From Beroe forskalii (taxonomy: Eukaryota > Ctenophora > Nuda > Beroida > Beroidae), in assembly GCA_011033025.1 (NCBI GenBank), contig WFMF01000031.1:806001-870000 (forward strand): a DNA stretch of 64,000 nt, read 5' to 3'. Position numbers and translations under genes: made by a program. Below the pieces are notes generated by a model. It was not told where the DNA came from, did no database searches, and saw only the letters and a list, made by a program, of their open reading frames with translations. Each line of letters begins with the position of its first letter. Within the stretch, counting starts at the first letter, position 1. This document shows, piece by piece, positions 1 to 12,839 of this stretch.

Positions 1-141
1 CAGTCCCACTAAATTTCAACTAACAAGCTTACTTCTGTAGTACAGTAAACGGTACAGTTTGTATACAGATAAACTTGGTGACATAAAGCGACAGATCAAG
101 CAATGCGATTATAAATTCCAATATTTGACGAATCTTCCCAC

Positions 142-3100
142 CTCCTCATCCTCCTCTTCCTCAGGCTCCATCTCCACCTCATTACCCTGCTCCTCAGCAG
201 GGGCCTCGGACTTCCTCACCTTCTCATGCCACTTTATGATACCTCTGAGGGGTTAGTCGTCAGATACACCTGTGATCGCGTCGAAGTTTTCACGATTTAT
301 TTAAAAGGAGAATTGTTTAGATCACAAACTTTCAAAATCATGACGTGAATCGTGATTATCGTCGTCAGGCGAAGACTATTTATATATCATCTTATAGAAA
401 CTTAGAGCCTTATAGAGCCTTATTGATTTTGAGTGAAATACATACTTGATCTCTTTCTTGCCCAATACTTTGATATCTTTCAAGGAGTCTTTTATTTCTT
501 GAGTTGTGAGGGGGTTGTTAGCTATCTTCTCATCGTCCAGCTCTGGGGTGGGATTTCAAATCAAAAAGTTTTAACCTTAATGAACTTGAAAAAATAAACA
601 AAGAAATACCTTTTTACGAATTCTTCGGTTCCAGCCGATGAGAAAAGCGTTAGAATTCAAATACAGTTAACAGTAGCGTTCATTCATAGTGCATTGCACA
701 TTTTCCCGTGGTTAAAACATACCGATTGTATAGGCAGTGCTGAGCAGGTCAAGGAATTCGTCGGAGTCGATGAACTGTCGGGCACCGATGGCTTTGTGGA
801 GTGATAGGGATGCGTCGTCTGAGTAACCTTCTCGCTTTCGCGTGATTTTCTGGGAATAGTTCAGCGAATTAGATAAGGTTCCTTCACTTTTAACATGCAC
901 ATTATGCATGTTTATGCAGGCTAACATTCGGCTCACCTTTAATGATAGACCTAACAATAGGCCATCATTTCGATGCATATTGTACGTATAAACTCGGCCT
1001 TGCCTCGTTTAACATATTCTATTGCCCAACGCGTGACAGGGTCAGTTGAGTTAGCATTGTGTCAGAAAAATCTTCAAAACTAATTCTCAATCCCCAAGAT
1101 ATCACTGCTTATCTCCTTCTGGAATTTTCTGGGAATATTATAAATCTCATATTTATCAAGAGATTCTGCCACTTCGAAGAACGTCAGTGTAGAATATAAT
1201 AATTGATATTATGATTAAATTCTCACTAATTGCTATAAGTATTAATATTGCTACAATAATTGTTGTTGCTAAATTTATCCTTCCTAGAATTAGCAACATG
1301 CATCTCTCAGCAGCCTCTCCAAAGGTCTATCAAAAACTCAAAAAGTAAAAAAACATCAATTGCTACTATGTTGCAAGTTTTGAGAGCTCAACAATTCTCT
1401 TCGGAATTTTTTTTATCGCCACATTATTAAATGTTGCCTATTGTCCAACGAATATGCGAAAGAATAAGTCAAAGAAAGAAAATATTTTTTAAAAAAGTTC
1501 CACAAAACAAAGTCTGTTGTGAAATCATGAAGCAGCGAAATACTGAATAAATAATAATCAGTCGATTGCAGCACGTACAAGGTTTAAATCACACTTACAG
1601 AAGGGTTCATGAGGTTCAGCTTTTGATTGTCGTTTGTTTCCTTAGCGACGTCTGCAAACACATTCTTATAGCTGAAGAACTTGGGATCGATCTTATCTGG
1701 AGCCAGATAGTGCTGAAATATTGAATCATATAAAGCCTGATGACACTAAAATTTCGATCCTTATTGGAGTATCGAGACACCAGGGTAATTGATGATAAAG
1801 TGAGGAAAACTGGTAAAAATGTAGCATTATGAAAGTCATTAAGTCATTATTCAGCAAGCATGCTCGACGACCAAGGTGAACCAAACTTTATACCTTAATG
1901 GTATAAATTATGGTTTGTACTTATTAAGGTCATCGGCGACTTTCTAACCTTAAATAGTACACACCTTAAATTGTACAAACCTTAAATTCTACTGACCGTA
2001 ATTTCTAAAATCAATTTTTAACAATTTCAAGAAATTTCCTGTCTCACCCTTCTATCCTTCTTTTAGGTATATCTATATTATCTATCAAACCTCAGCATGT
2101 TTTCGATTCAAATTATGGCATTTTGATTTAATAAAGTATGGTATAGAACATGTGGATAGGCTCATTGACCCATTTGCAAATATGTGTATCCAAATACGTT
2201 TTCATTTAGGTACAATCGTTTTACTCAGGCTAGTTTTTTGAAAGTTTATCAGGAATAAATTCCCATTCAATTGCAAAAAAAATCATCGCCTTTCGTTGAT
2301 TTTGTTAGTGAAAATGAAGAAACTAAGAGAGGCTGCAAATTCGTGAAAATTTGAATGATTTTTGAGAGAATTTTCAGAACCGTAATTAGTACAGACCATA
2401 ATTTGTCTCTCCTTAATAAATACAAACCATAATTTATGCCACTAAGGTAATCTAACTTTCACGCTACATTACCTGGCACACTACGAATATCTCAGCTGAC
2501 TCGTTCCTGGAAGCCTGAGGCTTGGTGGCCATGACCTTCTTGAAGAACTGCTGGAAGACCCAGAGCAGTGCCTGGTAGTCCTTGCTCCGGAAGATCTTGG
2601 TGACGAAGTACCCGCCCTCCTTCAGAAACTCACTCGCCAGTTTGAAGGCGGACAACGTCAGTTGAGCTGCACGGAGGAAGGGGATCAGTTGAATAGAAGG
2701 TAATTTTACCATTAAAAACTGCTGTTACTTGAGATTAGTTGATTGTCACGATGGTCGATGTTTTTAAAGTTACGGACAAGGTTTAATTCTCTAAAAGCCG
2801 TACCCTGACTGAAGGCGTCCTGTGCCCAGGCCTGTCCCACGTTGGGAGCCCCATCGTTCAGCACACAGTCAGCTTTCCAGGTCTGCATCTGTTTGCGGAG
2901 CTTAGATCGGCAGCTGTCCGATGTGATGTCATCGCAGAAGGTGGTCACGTTAGGAATCGGTTTGAGAAAGCGAGAAGATGAGAAGTTGGTGAGAGGGTTG
3001 GTTTATTACAGGACGAGAGAATTAATGTTGATGAGAAAGGAATAGGACTCTTCAAAGGTGAAAATGTTAGGTATAATGCGAGAGTTGGTGGTATGAGATG

Positions 3101-3587
3101 ATTTATTCAGTACTCACTTGATAGGAACGAGATCTACACCAATGATGAGGGATGAAACTGGCATGAACTTGGCAGCCACTTGGCACCAGCCCCCAGGGGC
3201 TGCACACAGGTCTATACAGACCCGTGAGTTCTCCAGGAAGCCGAACTTCCTGTTCAGCTGAATCAACTTGAATGCTGACCTGGCTCGGTAACCTGAAGGG
3301 GAGGTAAGGAGGGAGTGAGTCATGTTGATAGGAGAAATGGGAATCCAGTGGAGCTGAATAACCTAATGGTCTAGGTAAAACCTTGAATGATGACTTGAAT
3401 TAAATGTTCCCGAATGAATCCATACTAAAGATGGTTCATTCATAGGTGCAACAAATCCGGACTCTCCAGTGGGTTCAAGTCTACAACCGTAGTAATGATT
3501 GATGGTGTCATCTCACCCACCTGTCTCCTTAGCTAGCTGGTAGAACTTATCTTTACGAGCCTTTCCAACCTTTTGCTTCTTCCCCAT
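142..3587 (-). CDS. FTSJ3: FTSJ3/SPB1-type rRNA 2'-O-methyltransferase, 5' part (3' end beyond window)
   Basis: This gene encodes the AdoMet-dependent methyltransferase that modifies pre-60S rRNA in the nucleolus (Spb1 in yeast, FTSJ3 in animals). Exons on the minus strand are 3587-3521, 3292-3118, about 2961-2804, 2666-2473, 1712-1599, 849-723, 542-446 and 244-142, and more follow outside the window. The start ATG gives [23 protein letters not shown], the typical opening of the family. Exon 2 carries the RrmJ/FtsJ fold with [15 protein letters not shown] (AdoMet loop). Exon 3 has LNDGAPNVG with the catalytic Asp, and exon 4 has [14 protein letters not shown] with the catalytic Lys. Later exons are acidic and Lys-rich, as in the Spb1 C-terminal region. 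All exon phases match. Oddity: exon 3 has no AG acceptor where the frame requires one (AA at 2963-2962). The family call is firm; the last exon boundary is tentative. Confidence 0.93.
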
Positions 3588-4797
3588 TGTGGAGGCTAGT
3601 ACTCAATTAGTTAATTTAATACATTAAAGTTGGAAGATAATAATAATGATAAATATCCATCAAATTTTAACTTGAACTCAAATAATTTGAGCGGTAATTT
3701 TTCAAGCGATAATTGATGGAAATATTATATACAAACTTCCAAAGGATAAATAGAATGCCCATATGTTTGAATTTTTGGATTTCAAGAAATGGATCAGCAA
3801 TAATGAATACAATACATAATAGAAAATAGATTATTTTCATTTAGCAAAAATGATTTTCAATATTGGGCAGAACACAATTACATTTTCCTGTTCAAACGCA
3901 AGCATATCAATAGCAATAATTCAGAGCTTAAAATTTGGCTTAATCTATGTATCTATAAGCTATATCAGACGTATCAGTTAATCCAACTAAGAAGAAACTT
4001 GAAAAGTTGAAATACTATCAACTCGAAGTACAATCACTGACACTATTTCAGAATTTTTTCTTGAAAATCAATATAACATTTTTATTGAAAGCTTATGTAG
4101 GGAAATAAAAGGTGAACATTCAATATTTAGATAAATTTCGGCTCTTATTATTGAGGATATCAATGAAAATATGTCGCAAGTAGCTTATAATTTCACTAAC
4201 AATATAGGAAACATATAATAATATGAATTAATTTGAAACGAATTTGAGTGAATAAACATAAAATTGTTGTTTTATTTTGCATGTTTATTCCGAACAACAG
4301 CAGTTTCAACTCTTCTAAAATAAATCGGAACCCAGCAGAAACATTCTTCTTTTTAAACAAACATTAATAACAATAAACGAATAAAATATCAAAATTCATG
4401 CTTCCATATGACTTCTTATCTTTTTCAAGATTTATCGATGACACTAATGTTTCTAATACAATATCTACATGTTTCATTGATAAGCTTCGATTCAAAAAGG
4501 TTAACACGAAGTTAATCTCTTTTCTGGTTCAACGGAAAAAGTTCAAATCTCAGTACCTACGGCACTATGCAGTTAATTTACTCCAAAATAGATATATAAC
4601 AGCAATAGATGATAATAATTATACTACTATTATGAAAGTTTTAAGTGGCGTTTACTTTGTAATAACAGCATACAGCAGATAAAGCTTTTGTTTTTATTTC
4701 AAAATTTGAGGTTTTTGTACTTGGATAAATTAGTTTGATACTCAGTGTTAGCAATAGAATACTCACTGTTATCTTATAAGCGTTCACATCTTACAAG
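3588..4797. other. AT-rich intergenic stretch, no gene recognised
   Basis: This lies between the FTSJ3-like start and the 3' end of the bHLH gene. An open frame at 4398-4682 (plus, 94 aa) has no recognisable domain or splice context and may be chance in AT-rich DNA. No RNA gene or transposon end was seen. Confidence 0.5.
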
Positions 4798-5112
4798 CAC
4801 GTGGCAGCATGTGACAAGACGCGCAGCACGTGACATGACGCGCAGCACGTGGCATGACGCGCAGCACGTGACATGACGCACAGCACGTGACATGACGCGC
4901 AGCACGTGACATGACGCGCAGCACGTGACATGACGCGCAGCACGTGACATGACGCGCAGCACGTGACATGACGCGCAGCACGTGACATGACGCGCAGCAC
5001 GTGACATGACGCGCAGCACGTGACATGACGCGCAGCACGTGACATGACGCGCAGCACGTGCCATGACGTGCAGCACGTGACATGGCGCGCAGCACGTGAC
5101 AAGGCACTCAGT
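4798..5112. repeat. 19-bp tandem array carrying 16 CACGTG E-boxes
   Basis: The unit is CACGTGACATGACGCGCAG. CACGTG starts at 4827 and recurs exactly every 19 bp to 5093 (15 copies). One CATGTG variant sits in register at 4808 and one extra CACGTG lies at 4798. Read on the minus strand most units give GTCACGTG, the preferred flank for USF/TFE-class factors. The array begins 7 bp past the stop codon of the USF-type bHLH gene, so it lies in that gene's 3' UTR or immediate 3' flank. It is GC-rich in AT-rich surroundings. Open frames through it come from the repeat and are not genes. Confidence 0.95.
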
Positions 5113-5118
5113 ACGCTA

Positions 5119-8100
5119 CTAGTTGTTGATGCCGGTGAGGCTGGCAATGCTGTGGTTGAGGGGCTGCTTGTTGTCTCCCTGCTCCGGGTCGGGGGACAGA
5201 GTGTCTCGGTAGTTCACCCCGGACAGGATCTCGTTACTGCTGCTGTACGGCGGCGTGAAGCAGTCACTCCCGAAACTGGGGATTTTGAAAGAGATTATGA
5301 ATGTGAGAGAATTTCATTTGAGTTCAAAGATGAAAAGGAATTCTTGCCAAAATTTTGCCTCCCAATGCCAGTTGTAACTTTGTGAAGGATAATTGCTTTG
5401 ATATTGGTACCTTGTATCCTCTGAAGCCCTAATCCTGGTATTGACCTTGTATCCTCTGAAGCACTGGTTTTGGCACCCACCTGGTATCCTCTGAAGCACT
5501 GGTCAGGTAGATGTCCCCAGCTTCCACATCGACCATTGGGTGTTTACCATCATCCTCCTCTCCCTCCCCAACCACAGAGTAGGGCTGACAGATTTGAGAG
5601 ATGGAGAAGTCTGTGACATTCGTGTTCTTAGTGGAGAAAAGCATTAAATCACTGTACACTATCCAGGGAAAAGGAATTGAGCCACACAATCATTTTATTT
5701 TCAAGCATCTCAACCCCAATTTTTACAGAATGCCATCAGATACTAACTTAGTGGGAGGGTTATGTGACTTGGCAGGCACTACAGGAGTAACACTGGTTAC
5801 TGGTGTCATGGTCACAGGGATAACAGTAGTCTGATCTACCACTGGAATGAAGCACTGAGTGGCAGCCCCTGACACCGCTACAGCAGTGCTGTTAATCACA
5901 GTCCCCTCCGAGTTTACTACTTGTAGGACAGCAGGGGTAGTAGTTGCTTGGTGAACTCCTACCATGGTGCCACCTTGAGTCACACCGACCATACCACCCT
6001 GTGTCACACCAACCACAGGGGTGGTGGTTGCCTGGTGCATTCCAACCATACCACCCTGTGTCACCCCAACCATTCCTCCCTGTGTCACACCAACCACTGG
6101 GGTGGTGGTGGCTTGATGCATTCCAACCATGGTGCCACCTTGCTGTACTCCAACTACAGTTGCAGTAGTTTGTCCTGAATATGACGAGGAATGAGAGTTA
6201 AATTGACTGGGAAAAGCCATTTTGAATGGTACCAAGTATTGAAATTGTACATCGATAGCAGCCAGAATGCAAGTTGGCCATTTTTGACACTCAAAGGCTT
6301 CTGTGCAGTGAAATAGGCATCCCAGATGGCTGGAAACAGTCTTATATGAAAGAACTCATTGATATCTATCATTTGCAACAAAAATTATCAAAATCCGACC
6401 TTGCGTTGAGATTTTATGAGGTTAAAACCACCTAAAAATTAAACTTTTCGATTTGTGACATGCGACTCGATTTTTCCCTCACAAAGAGCTCATAACTCAA
6501 AAACTAAAAGAGATACAGCCTTGGGACCTATCTCAAAATTCGAGAAGACCCTCCTACATAAGAAGAGTCTTCACTGGAAAGGTCAAGTCCTTCGTGGCGG
6601 TTGGTTGAGGTTATCAAAGGCGATTATGCTGCCAGCGAGACCGGCCTTCTTAACCTCAATATCCAACACAGAAGAGAAACCAATCCTACACCAAACTGTA
6701 GTACCCATGGCAGCTACAAGTTGACATGGATAGATCCTGGCTACCTGCTTTACTTTTTTCCGTGGTCTGGTCAAAGAGGCGGTATGCTGTAGCGCTAGAG
6801 ACGACCTATTATTCCCAGAGGGAGAGGGCCTGACCTGAAGTTGTCTTACCAACTTGTAGTACCCATGGTGGCTACAAGTTGGTGGCATTAAACTGGTCCT
6901 ACCTCTTTATGTTGTCCCTCAGGGGTTAATCTTAGGCCCGTTTTCCGAAAAACCGGGTTTTTGGATGTCGCGACACAAATTTAGCCTCAAGACCACAACA
7001 GAAGCCAATGAAAACATAATTTGTTACCAAGATGAAGCTGAAACTATCAGGATCACCTCAAACCAAAATTTTGCACAATGGGATGAATTTGTGGCTCTCA
7101 GGTGAGGTTAAGCGATGTCCTCCCGGGAATTTCATCTTAAAATTTGGCCTTGTTTTTGCCTCAAATGAACAACACAAGGTCAGAAACTTCCAACTTTGAA
7201 CCAAGGAAGTATATTCTGACCTCTTGATTAAGATTACATTTCTTTAAGAGGACTGAAGCACCTCCATGAGGTTAAAAATGGCTTAAAACTGTAAAATCCA
7301 GGTTTTTCAGATGTCGCGACACAGTTTTAGCCTCAAGACAGCAACAAAAGCCAATGAAAACAGATTCTTGATGGCAAAATGAAGCTGAAACTGTCTAGGA
7401 TCACCTCAAACCCAAATTTTTTTCACAATGGGGTGGATTGGTGGCTCTCAGGAGAGGTTAAGTGACTTCCTCTCGGGGATTTCATCAAAATTCAGGCCAT
7501 TTTTAGCCTCAAATGGACAACGCAAGGTCAAAAACTCCCAAATTTGACCAAGGAAGTATATTTTGACCTTTTGATTGAGACTGATAACTTTGGGAGGACT
7601 CAAACACTTCTTTGATGTTTGAAGTGGCTAAAAACAGTAAAATCCAGGTTTTTGAGATGTCGCGACAAAATTTAGCCTCAAAACAGCAACAAAAGCAAGT
7701 AAAGACATATTCTTGATACCAAAATGAAGCTGAAACTGTCTAAGATCACCTCAAATCAAAATTTTACTCATTAGGATTTGTTGGCAGATCTCAGGTGAGG
7801 ATAAGTGTCTTCCTTCCCATGTTTTTATCAAAAAATTGGATTTTGTGTTAGCCTCAAATCGACAACGCAAGGTCACAAATTCCTAAATTTTGACCTAAAA
7901 GGTGGATTTTGACCTCCAGATCAAGAAAAAATACTTTGGAGGACTAAAACACTCCTTTGATGCATTAAATGGCCAAAAAGCTGTGAATTTAGGCATTTTT
8001 GCTCAAATCAGCCTCATATTTAACCTCACAGTTGCCACAAATAAGGTAATATCATGTTCAAAAAATTTTTTTGGTCACCACAGATGTCCAAACTAACTTT

Positions 8101-11100
8101 TTATGTGAAAAGATTGGCATTATAACCTTTTTGAAAAAATGATGTATAGTGTGTCCCGTTTAAGTTCGTAAATTTGAAATACACTCTGCATCTACTGCAA
8201 TAGAGATAAAACCCTAAATGGTACTGTAGATTGGAGTAAATGGATGAACATTTAGGCATATCTTGGCCTGATTTGGTTTTTAGAAGTTTGAGTCCATATT
8301 TCTTCACGTTGTCTGGAAGTGTGAAAAATACATGTTATTGAAACGTGCATTTGAGGTCAACACTTTGAAAGATTCAATGGTCGTCCAGGAAGCAACCTGG
8401 ATACCACACCAAAATTTTACCTACCCTTGGTACTCTCCAGTGTATCAATGAAATATTCTGTGACCATGGAACTGCTCATGACAGCGGAAACGACGGGAAT
8501 CATCGATCAAAGAAGCTGAGATGAAAAGTGTGCAAACCTCGTTTCAAATAACCCAGCTCCCGTAACTTCAAAAAACATCAACCAAATATAATTTATTGAA
8601 GCTGAAAATTTCTACGATTGTTCGTCTGAGAATACTGATGGAAGCCCATGAGGCAAAATTTCAAATCTGATTGAAAAACAAGCAGAGGAAGGCCTAGTTT
8701 GCAGCCTGTAGGGGCATGCTTAGAGAATAGCGCATATTACCTTAAGTTTGTTTCCCGGCAAATCATGGTTCTACAGTCATGGGATATCCCAGAATTGGCA
8801 TCAATATTTTTGGACGTTTAACAGGGACACTGTTCAGCCTTTTGGAAGTCGGTTAACACCTATTGAAGTCATGGTTTGAGGCGCTTTTAGCCCTAGAATC
8901 TTCATTTTCCTTAATTATTCCACGAAAATGGCTCCCACAACAAGGTTAACGGGCATATTCACTATGATTATCTGTCCTGGTTTTTGCGTCAGCTGATGTA
9001 GAAACACATGCTGAAGTCGTCATGGTTCATGCAAGTTAGTAGAACACCTCAAATGGCTCTTAAAAATCGAGCCATTATTGACATGCATTTTCGAAGAAGA
9101 GCAGTAAGGAAACACATCTTCGTGTCATGGCCTCCCTACTCCCAAGATTTGACTCCCGTTGATTTCTGGCTATGGCTGACACTCTAAAGAAACATCTTCA
9201 ATGGAAAACAATAGCCGCTTACCACTATGACTCTCCTGGAACGAGCTGTAATGTGGGGATTCAAGAAACTACAAAGGGGTAATTTTGCTCATTTGAAGCC
9301 TTAAGTTGAGAGGCGATGGACAAGTTGTGTCGATAACAACGGTTATAGAAGTTAATTAACCATAAATGTTCATCATTTTACTCTGAAATGATGTGTGAAA
9401 TTTGTCCATAAGTCAATTTTTAAGAATGAAAATGTAACCTTAAAATTTACGAACTTAAACGGGACATAGTATATAAATAAGCCAATGTCACAAATTCCTT
9501 ACATTCTGGCTGCTATCAATGTGTAAAGATTGTAAATCCATGAAAGGATGGTGGGAGTTCTCTAAAACTAAGTCACAATAACTAGTTACCTCCCCCAGGC
9601 ACTTCAACAGTGACAGTCTGTGCTGTTGGTCCAGCTGTTTGCATTCCTTGAGCGTTTTTAGTGGCAGGCTGGGAGGGTATTTGGGCTGCAAGAACTGGTT
9701 GAGTGCCAACAACAACCTGCTGCTGACCTATGAAGATAAGGGAAGTTGATTGAATTCGAATCTTGAAATGAGCTAAGGGTCCCTTAAAAAGGGATATCAG
9801 GTAAAAATATGAAATGCTTCAAAGAAATAAATAGCTGAAGGAAACTAACTGAAAAAGGAATACAAGTTCAATTGACAGAAAATTCACACCTTGTGGCCCC
9901 TGAATGACAGATCCAATCTGTAAGGGGTTCTGGGGGCTTTGATTACCCCCTGATTCAGGGGTCAGCAGAGAAGGGAACTGACTCAGTACCAGTGGGGACT
10001 TGAAGTGGAATGTTGGCTCACACATCACCGGATTAGAAGACATGGTGTTCAGAGGAACAGCAAAGTGAGGTAAACTCCCATGAATCATCATGACCACAGG
10101 ACCATTCTCCCCTGCACCAGCACTGGGGTTTGTTGGGGCTGTGCTGCTGCTGCCGCTGCTACTATGGGAGGTGCAGCAACTATTGGGGTGCTGCTGGCCA
10201 TGTACACACCTCTGCCACCTAAAAAGAACAGGAGTTACAGCAACCTTGCCCTGTCTCCAGCATTAAACAGTACAGTTTTTTAACATGAATGTCAATAAAT
10301 GTTATTACACAATTGAATGTGTTCTGGACACAAAGCACTAAATTGAGATATTCACCATTTTCTGCAGGTATGGTTGCTTGCAGATATGTAGGTACAGTGT
10401 ACAGAGTTTTATTGTTGTTGGCAGTAGTAACAGTGTTATCTGCCCCAAGGAGGGCTTGGATTGAGTGTCCATTGCTCTTCAAAACACCTGTGTCTTTAAT
10501 CTGAGGGATTTGTAATACAATAATGACTGACATTTGAAGATCATACTGTAGACTATAGTGCACATAGAACATGACATATACTACATGCTGAACAGTTTTT
10601 CAAGTTTTCAAAGATTTTATAATAAGACATCAATCATTTCTAAGTTCACACTCACCTGAACATTGGTGAAGACTTGGTGTGTTGTTGTTAAGATGGGTTG
10701 ACCATTAGTAGCTGTGTATGCAGTGGCAACATTGTTCAGGTTGGCAGGGGCTTGTTGTACTCCAGATTGTGTTTGTAGCTTCAACTGAGTAAACCCATCA
10801 TTTCAAAAACAGTAGTAGTAGAAGTAGTAGCATGTTCATGAAAACATGTCAAATAGAAAAATAAATTTCACAATTCTTATAATTTATTAGCAGTTTGCAA
10901 CAAAACCATTTTTCTTGAAACCTGTATAGGCTGTCCAGTGAGCATGGGTTGTGCAGGTACAGTTGATGGATTATTTGTAGCAGCAACAATAGGAACAGTT
11001 GTATTGTTTGTGGCCATCATGGGTACTGTTATCAACTTCTGCTTCTTTGGCTTCTTTGGTGCAGTAACTATTGTCTAAGAGGGAAGAACTCATCGGTAAT

Positions 11101-12274
11101 TAGTGAAAATAACTTGTCTAGAAATCATAAAGATCAAACATGACAAAATCAATAATCATATTCAGTGATAATACCTACTGAATATTGTTGAAGGTGATAA
11201 TAAAATTAATAAGGTAAAATATAGAATATACATCTGAAAACACTTTTCTGTAGCCTACTGGTAAATTTGGAGTTGATGAAGCTTTTGTAAGATTTGACAC
11301 AGAAGCTCTATCCAGAGTGGGAGTCATTGTTGTGTCCTCTCCATCACTGCCTGAGGATTAAATACATCACAGGTACAAATATTGAATGAAGTTTTTATAA
11401 AAGTTTTCAGACAATCTAAGACACTTAAATTTATCATTATCATGACCATTTATGTTTAGTTATCATCTTCAAACTCAAAGACAAGTATAACAAAACTAAC
11501 TTGATGACTGTGATTTTTCATTTCTGTTCTTATGTATTGACATATTCAAGCTCCATGCTCCTTTGCTTAAATTTTGTGCTTCTTTCAGAAGATTCAAGTA
11601 GTGAGCATTCTCAGATGATAGAGATTCCACATTTTTGGTCAGCTTGATTACTTCTGCCTTGAGAGCTTGAACATCATCAGGCAAATCTTTCTCTTGCTTG
11701 AGAAATTCAATGAAGTTAACTGTCTTCTCAAGAATACAGTTTTTACTCAGCTTTCCATTGCATTCAGGAACAAGAGAACAAAGTCTCACTATCCACTTAT
11801 TGATCTTGTCTTTCCTTTTACGTTCAGTTTCATTGTGAATTATTCTCCTTTTATCCTCATCACTGGCATTAGGATTAAGGGCTGGAATAGTCGCTCCAGC
11901 ACTGGTCATAATATAGTATGGAGTTGTGCTTCCAGTTTTGGAAGAGACTGAATATGGAGACCTAAATACAGCAGTCCCAGGTATCTTTGTTGGTGCTGAA
12001 AGGTGTAAGAATAAAAAGTTTTATCTATGTTTCATATGTGTTGTTTACATATGACTTTCTTAGATATCACAAATCTTACAAGCCACTATCTAAGGTAAAA
12101 CCATGGAAAATTTTGATCACTGTTACCCAATTTTCGAAATTATATGCTTTTTTATATGATAGGGATGATGTGACTGTTAATAAAATACTGAATAATCATA
12201 TTACCTCTATTCCTTTGGTACTCTGGTGTACCTTCATCAACAGGGGTTGAATCTGAGAGTAGTTTGTCTGACAT
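5119..12274 (-). CDS. USF-type bHLH-leucine zipper transcription factor, 11 exons
   Basis: A nuclear E-box-binding regulator. Exons (minus): 12274-12205, 11995-11501, 11350-11232, 11074-10922, 10784-10656, 10500-10356, 10218-9890, 9727-9590, 6174-5748, 5651-5481 and 5275-5119 (TAG). All phases agree if one base is missing from the C4 run at 10109-10112; the product is then about 777 aa. The bHLH spans about residues 72-125 with HNETERKRKDKINKWI. The basic region has the H and E of E-box binders, but Lys replaces the class-B Arg (R13). A leucine zipper follows (about 126-160). Downstream are a Lys-rich motif (KKPKKQK) and a long Gln/Thr/Val-rich region, including VGVTQGG/MHQATTTPV repeats, of activation-domain type. 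An N-terminal bHLH with a long tail resembles the USF3 layout more than USF1/2. The class call is firm; the exact orthologue is not. Confidence 0.85.
5404..5480 (-). repeat. Two intronic copies of the 3' end of bHLH exon 10 with donor-like junctions
   Basis: Exon 10 ends GCTTCAGAGGATACCAG followed by GTGGGT (boundary 5481/5480). Within the next 75 bp of intron the motif GCTTCAGAGGATACAAGGT occurs twice (plus coordinates about 5442-5463 and 5408-5427). Each copy keeps an AAG/GT junction that resembles a splice donor. Confidence 0.85.
6849..6882. repeat. Short inverted repeat (11-bp arms)
   Basis: CCAACTTGTAG and CTACAAGTTGG flank a 12-base centre containing CCATGG. A related sequence lies near 6694-6723. 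It is inside the large bHLH intron; the surrounding 6175-6930 is otherwise unassigned. Confidence 0.6.
6935..8060. repeat. About 3.3 copies of a diverged 346-bp tandem repeat
   Basis: The motif GATGTCGCGACA starts at 6964, 7310 and 7656, a constant spacing of 346 bp. It is followed each time by a similar block (TTTAGCCTCAA, AGCAAC/AGAAGCC, AAATGAAGCTGAAACT, GGATCACCTCAAA, CTCAGG.GAGG). A fourth partial unit begins near 7965. It lies in the 3.4 kb intron between bHLH exons 8 and 9. Confidence 0.85.
8146..9474 (+). mobile_element. Degenerate Tc1/mariner-type transposon
   Basis: The ends are inverted copies of about 28 bp (TGTCCCGTTTAAGTTCGTAA at 8152 and its complement ending near 9467), flanked by TA-rich sequence as expected for TA target duplication. 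The plus strand keeps fragments of an IS630/mariner transposase catalytic region, reading SWPPYSQDLTPVDFWLW (about 9126-9176) and, in other frames, remnants before and after. Stops and frameshifts interrupt it, so it is inactive. It sits in the large bHLH intron. Confidence 0.8.
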
Positions 12275-12839
12275 AAACACTGCCCTTACATAAGCTTGGC
12301 TATAAAGATAACTCAAACATCTTATGTAAGAATTAACCAAATGGAGTTCCTGAATAGATATATTTTAATTGGTAGAGTTGAGGGTGGACAAATTGAATTG
12401 CCCATAAAAATGGAATGAAATGAGCTTCTCATAAACTTTTGGCAATTCACTTAATAAGGTCATTGAATTGCATGATATTATCAAGTTTTATGAACATCAG
12501 ACTATAGTAAGTGCATAAAACTGGCTTTAAAAAATCGTTTAAAATCCCATGCATCTCTATCAACAAATGACACACAACTGTTTCTATGATTCACTAAGCA
12601 TGAACACATCTAAAATCTTACAATGGATGTCAAGAATCATTTTAAACCTCCAGTGCCCATGGGAAACCCAAATAAGCATATTATGCAAATGGAGTTTCAT
12701 GAAAACGATAGATAATATAATCATTTCCAATGTTGTATTCTTGAAACTGGCAGTAAATCAGTGGTTTTAAGTAGTTCTGATTTGAATCCATTTTTGCATT
12801 TTTAGTGTTTAACTATAGGGTCTCCTTCAGTCAATGCTA

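Noticed and set aside
4774..5147. Cys/His-rich open frames (HVTCCASCHVLRVMSRAAR)
   Set aside because: Three overlapping frames of the 19-bp array; a repeat artefact, not a metal-binding protein.
10138..10218. An alternative acceptor inside bHLH exon 7 (CACAG/CC at 10138)
   Set aside because: It would fix the phase but lacks a pyrimidine tract; a missing base in the nearby C4 run explains the frame better and keeps the whole exon.
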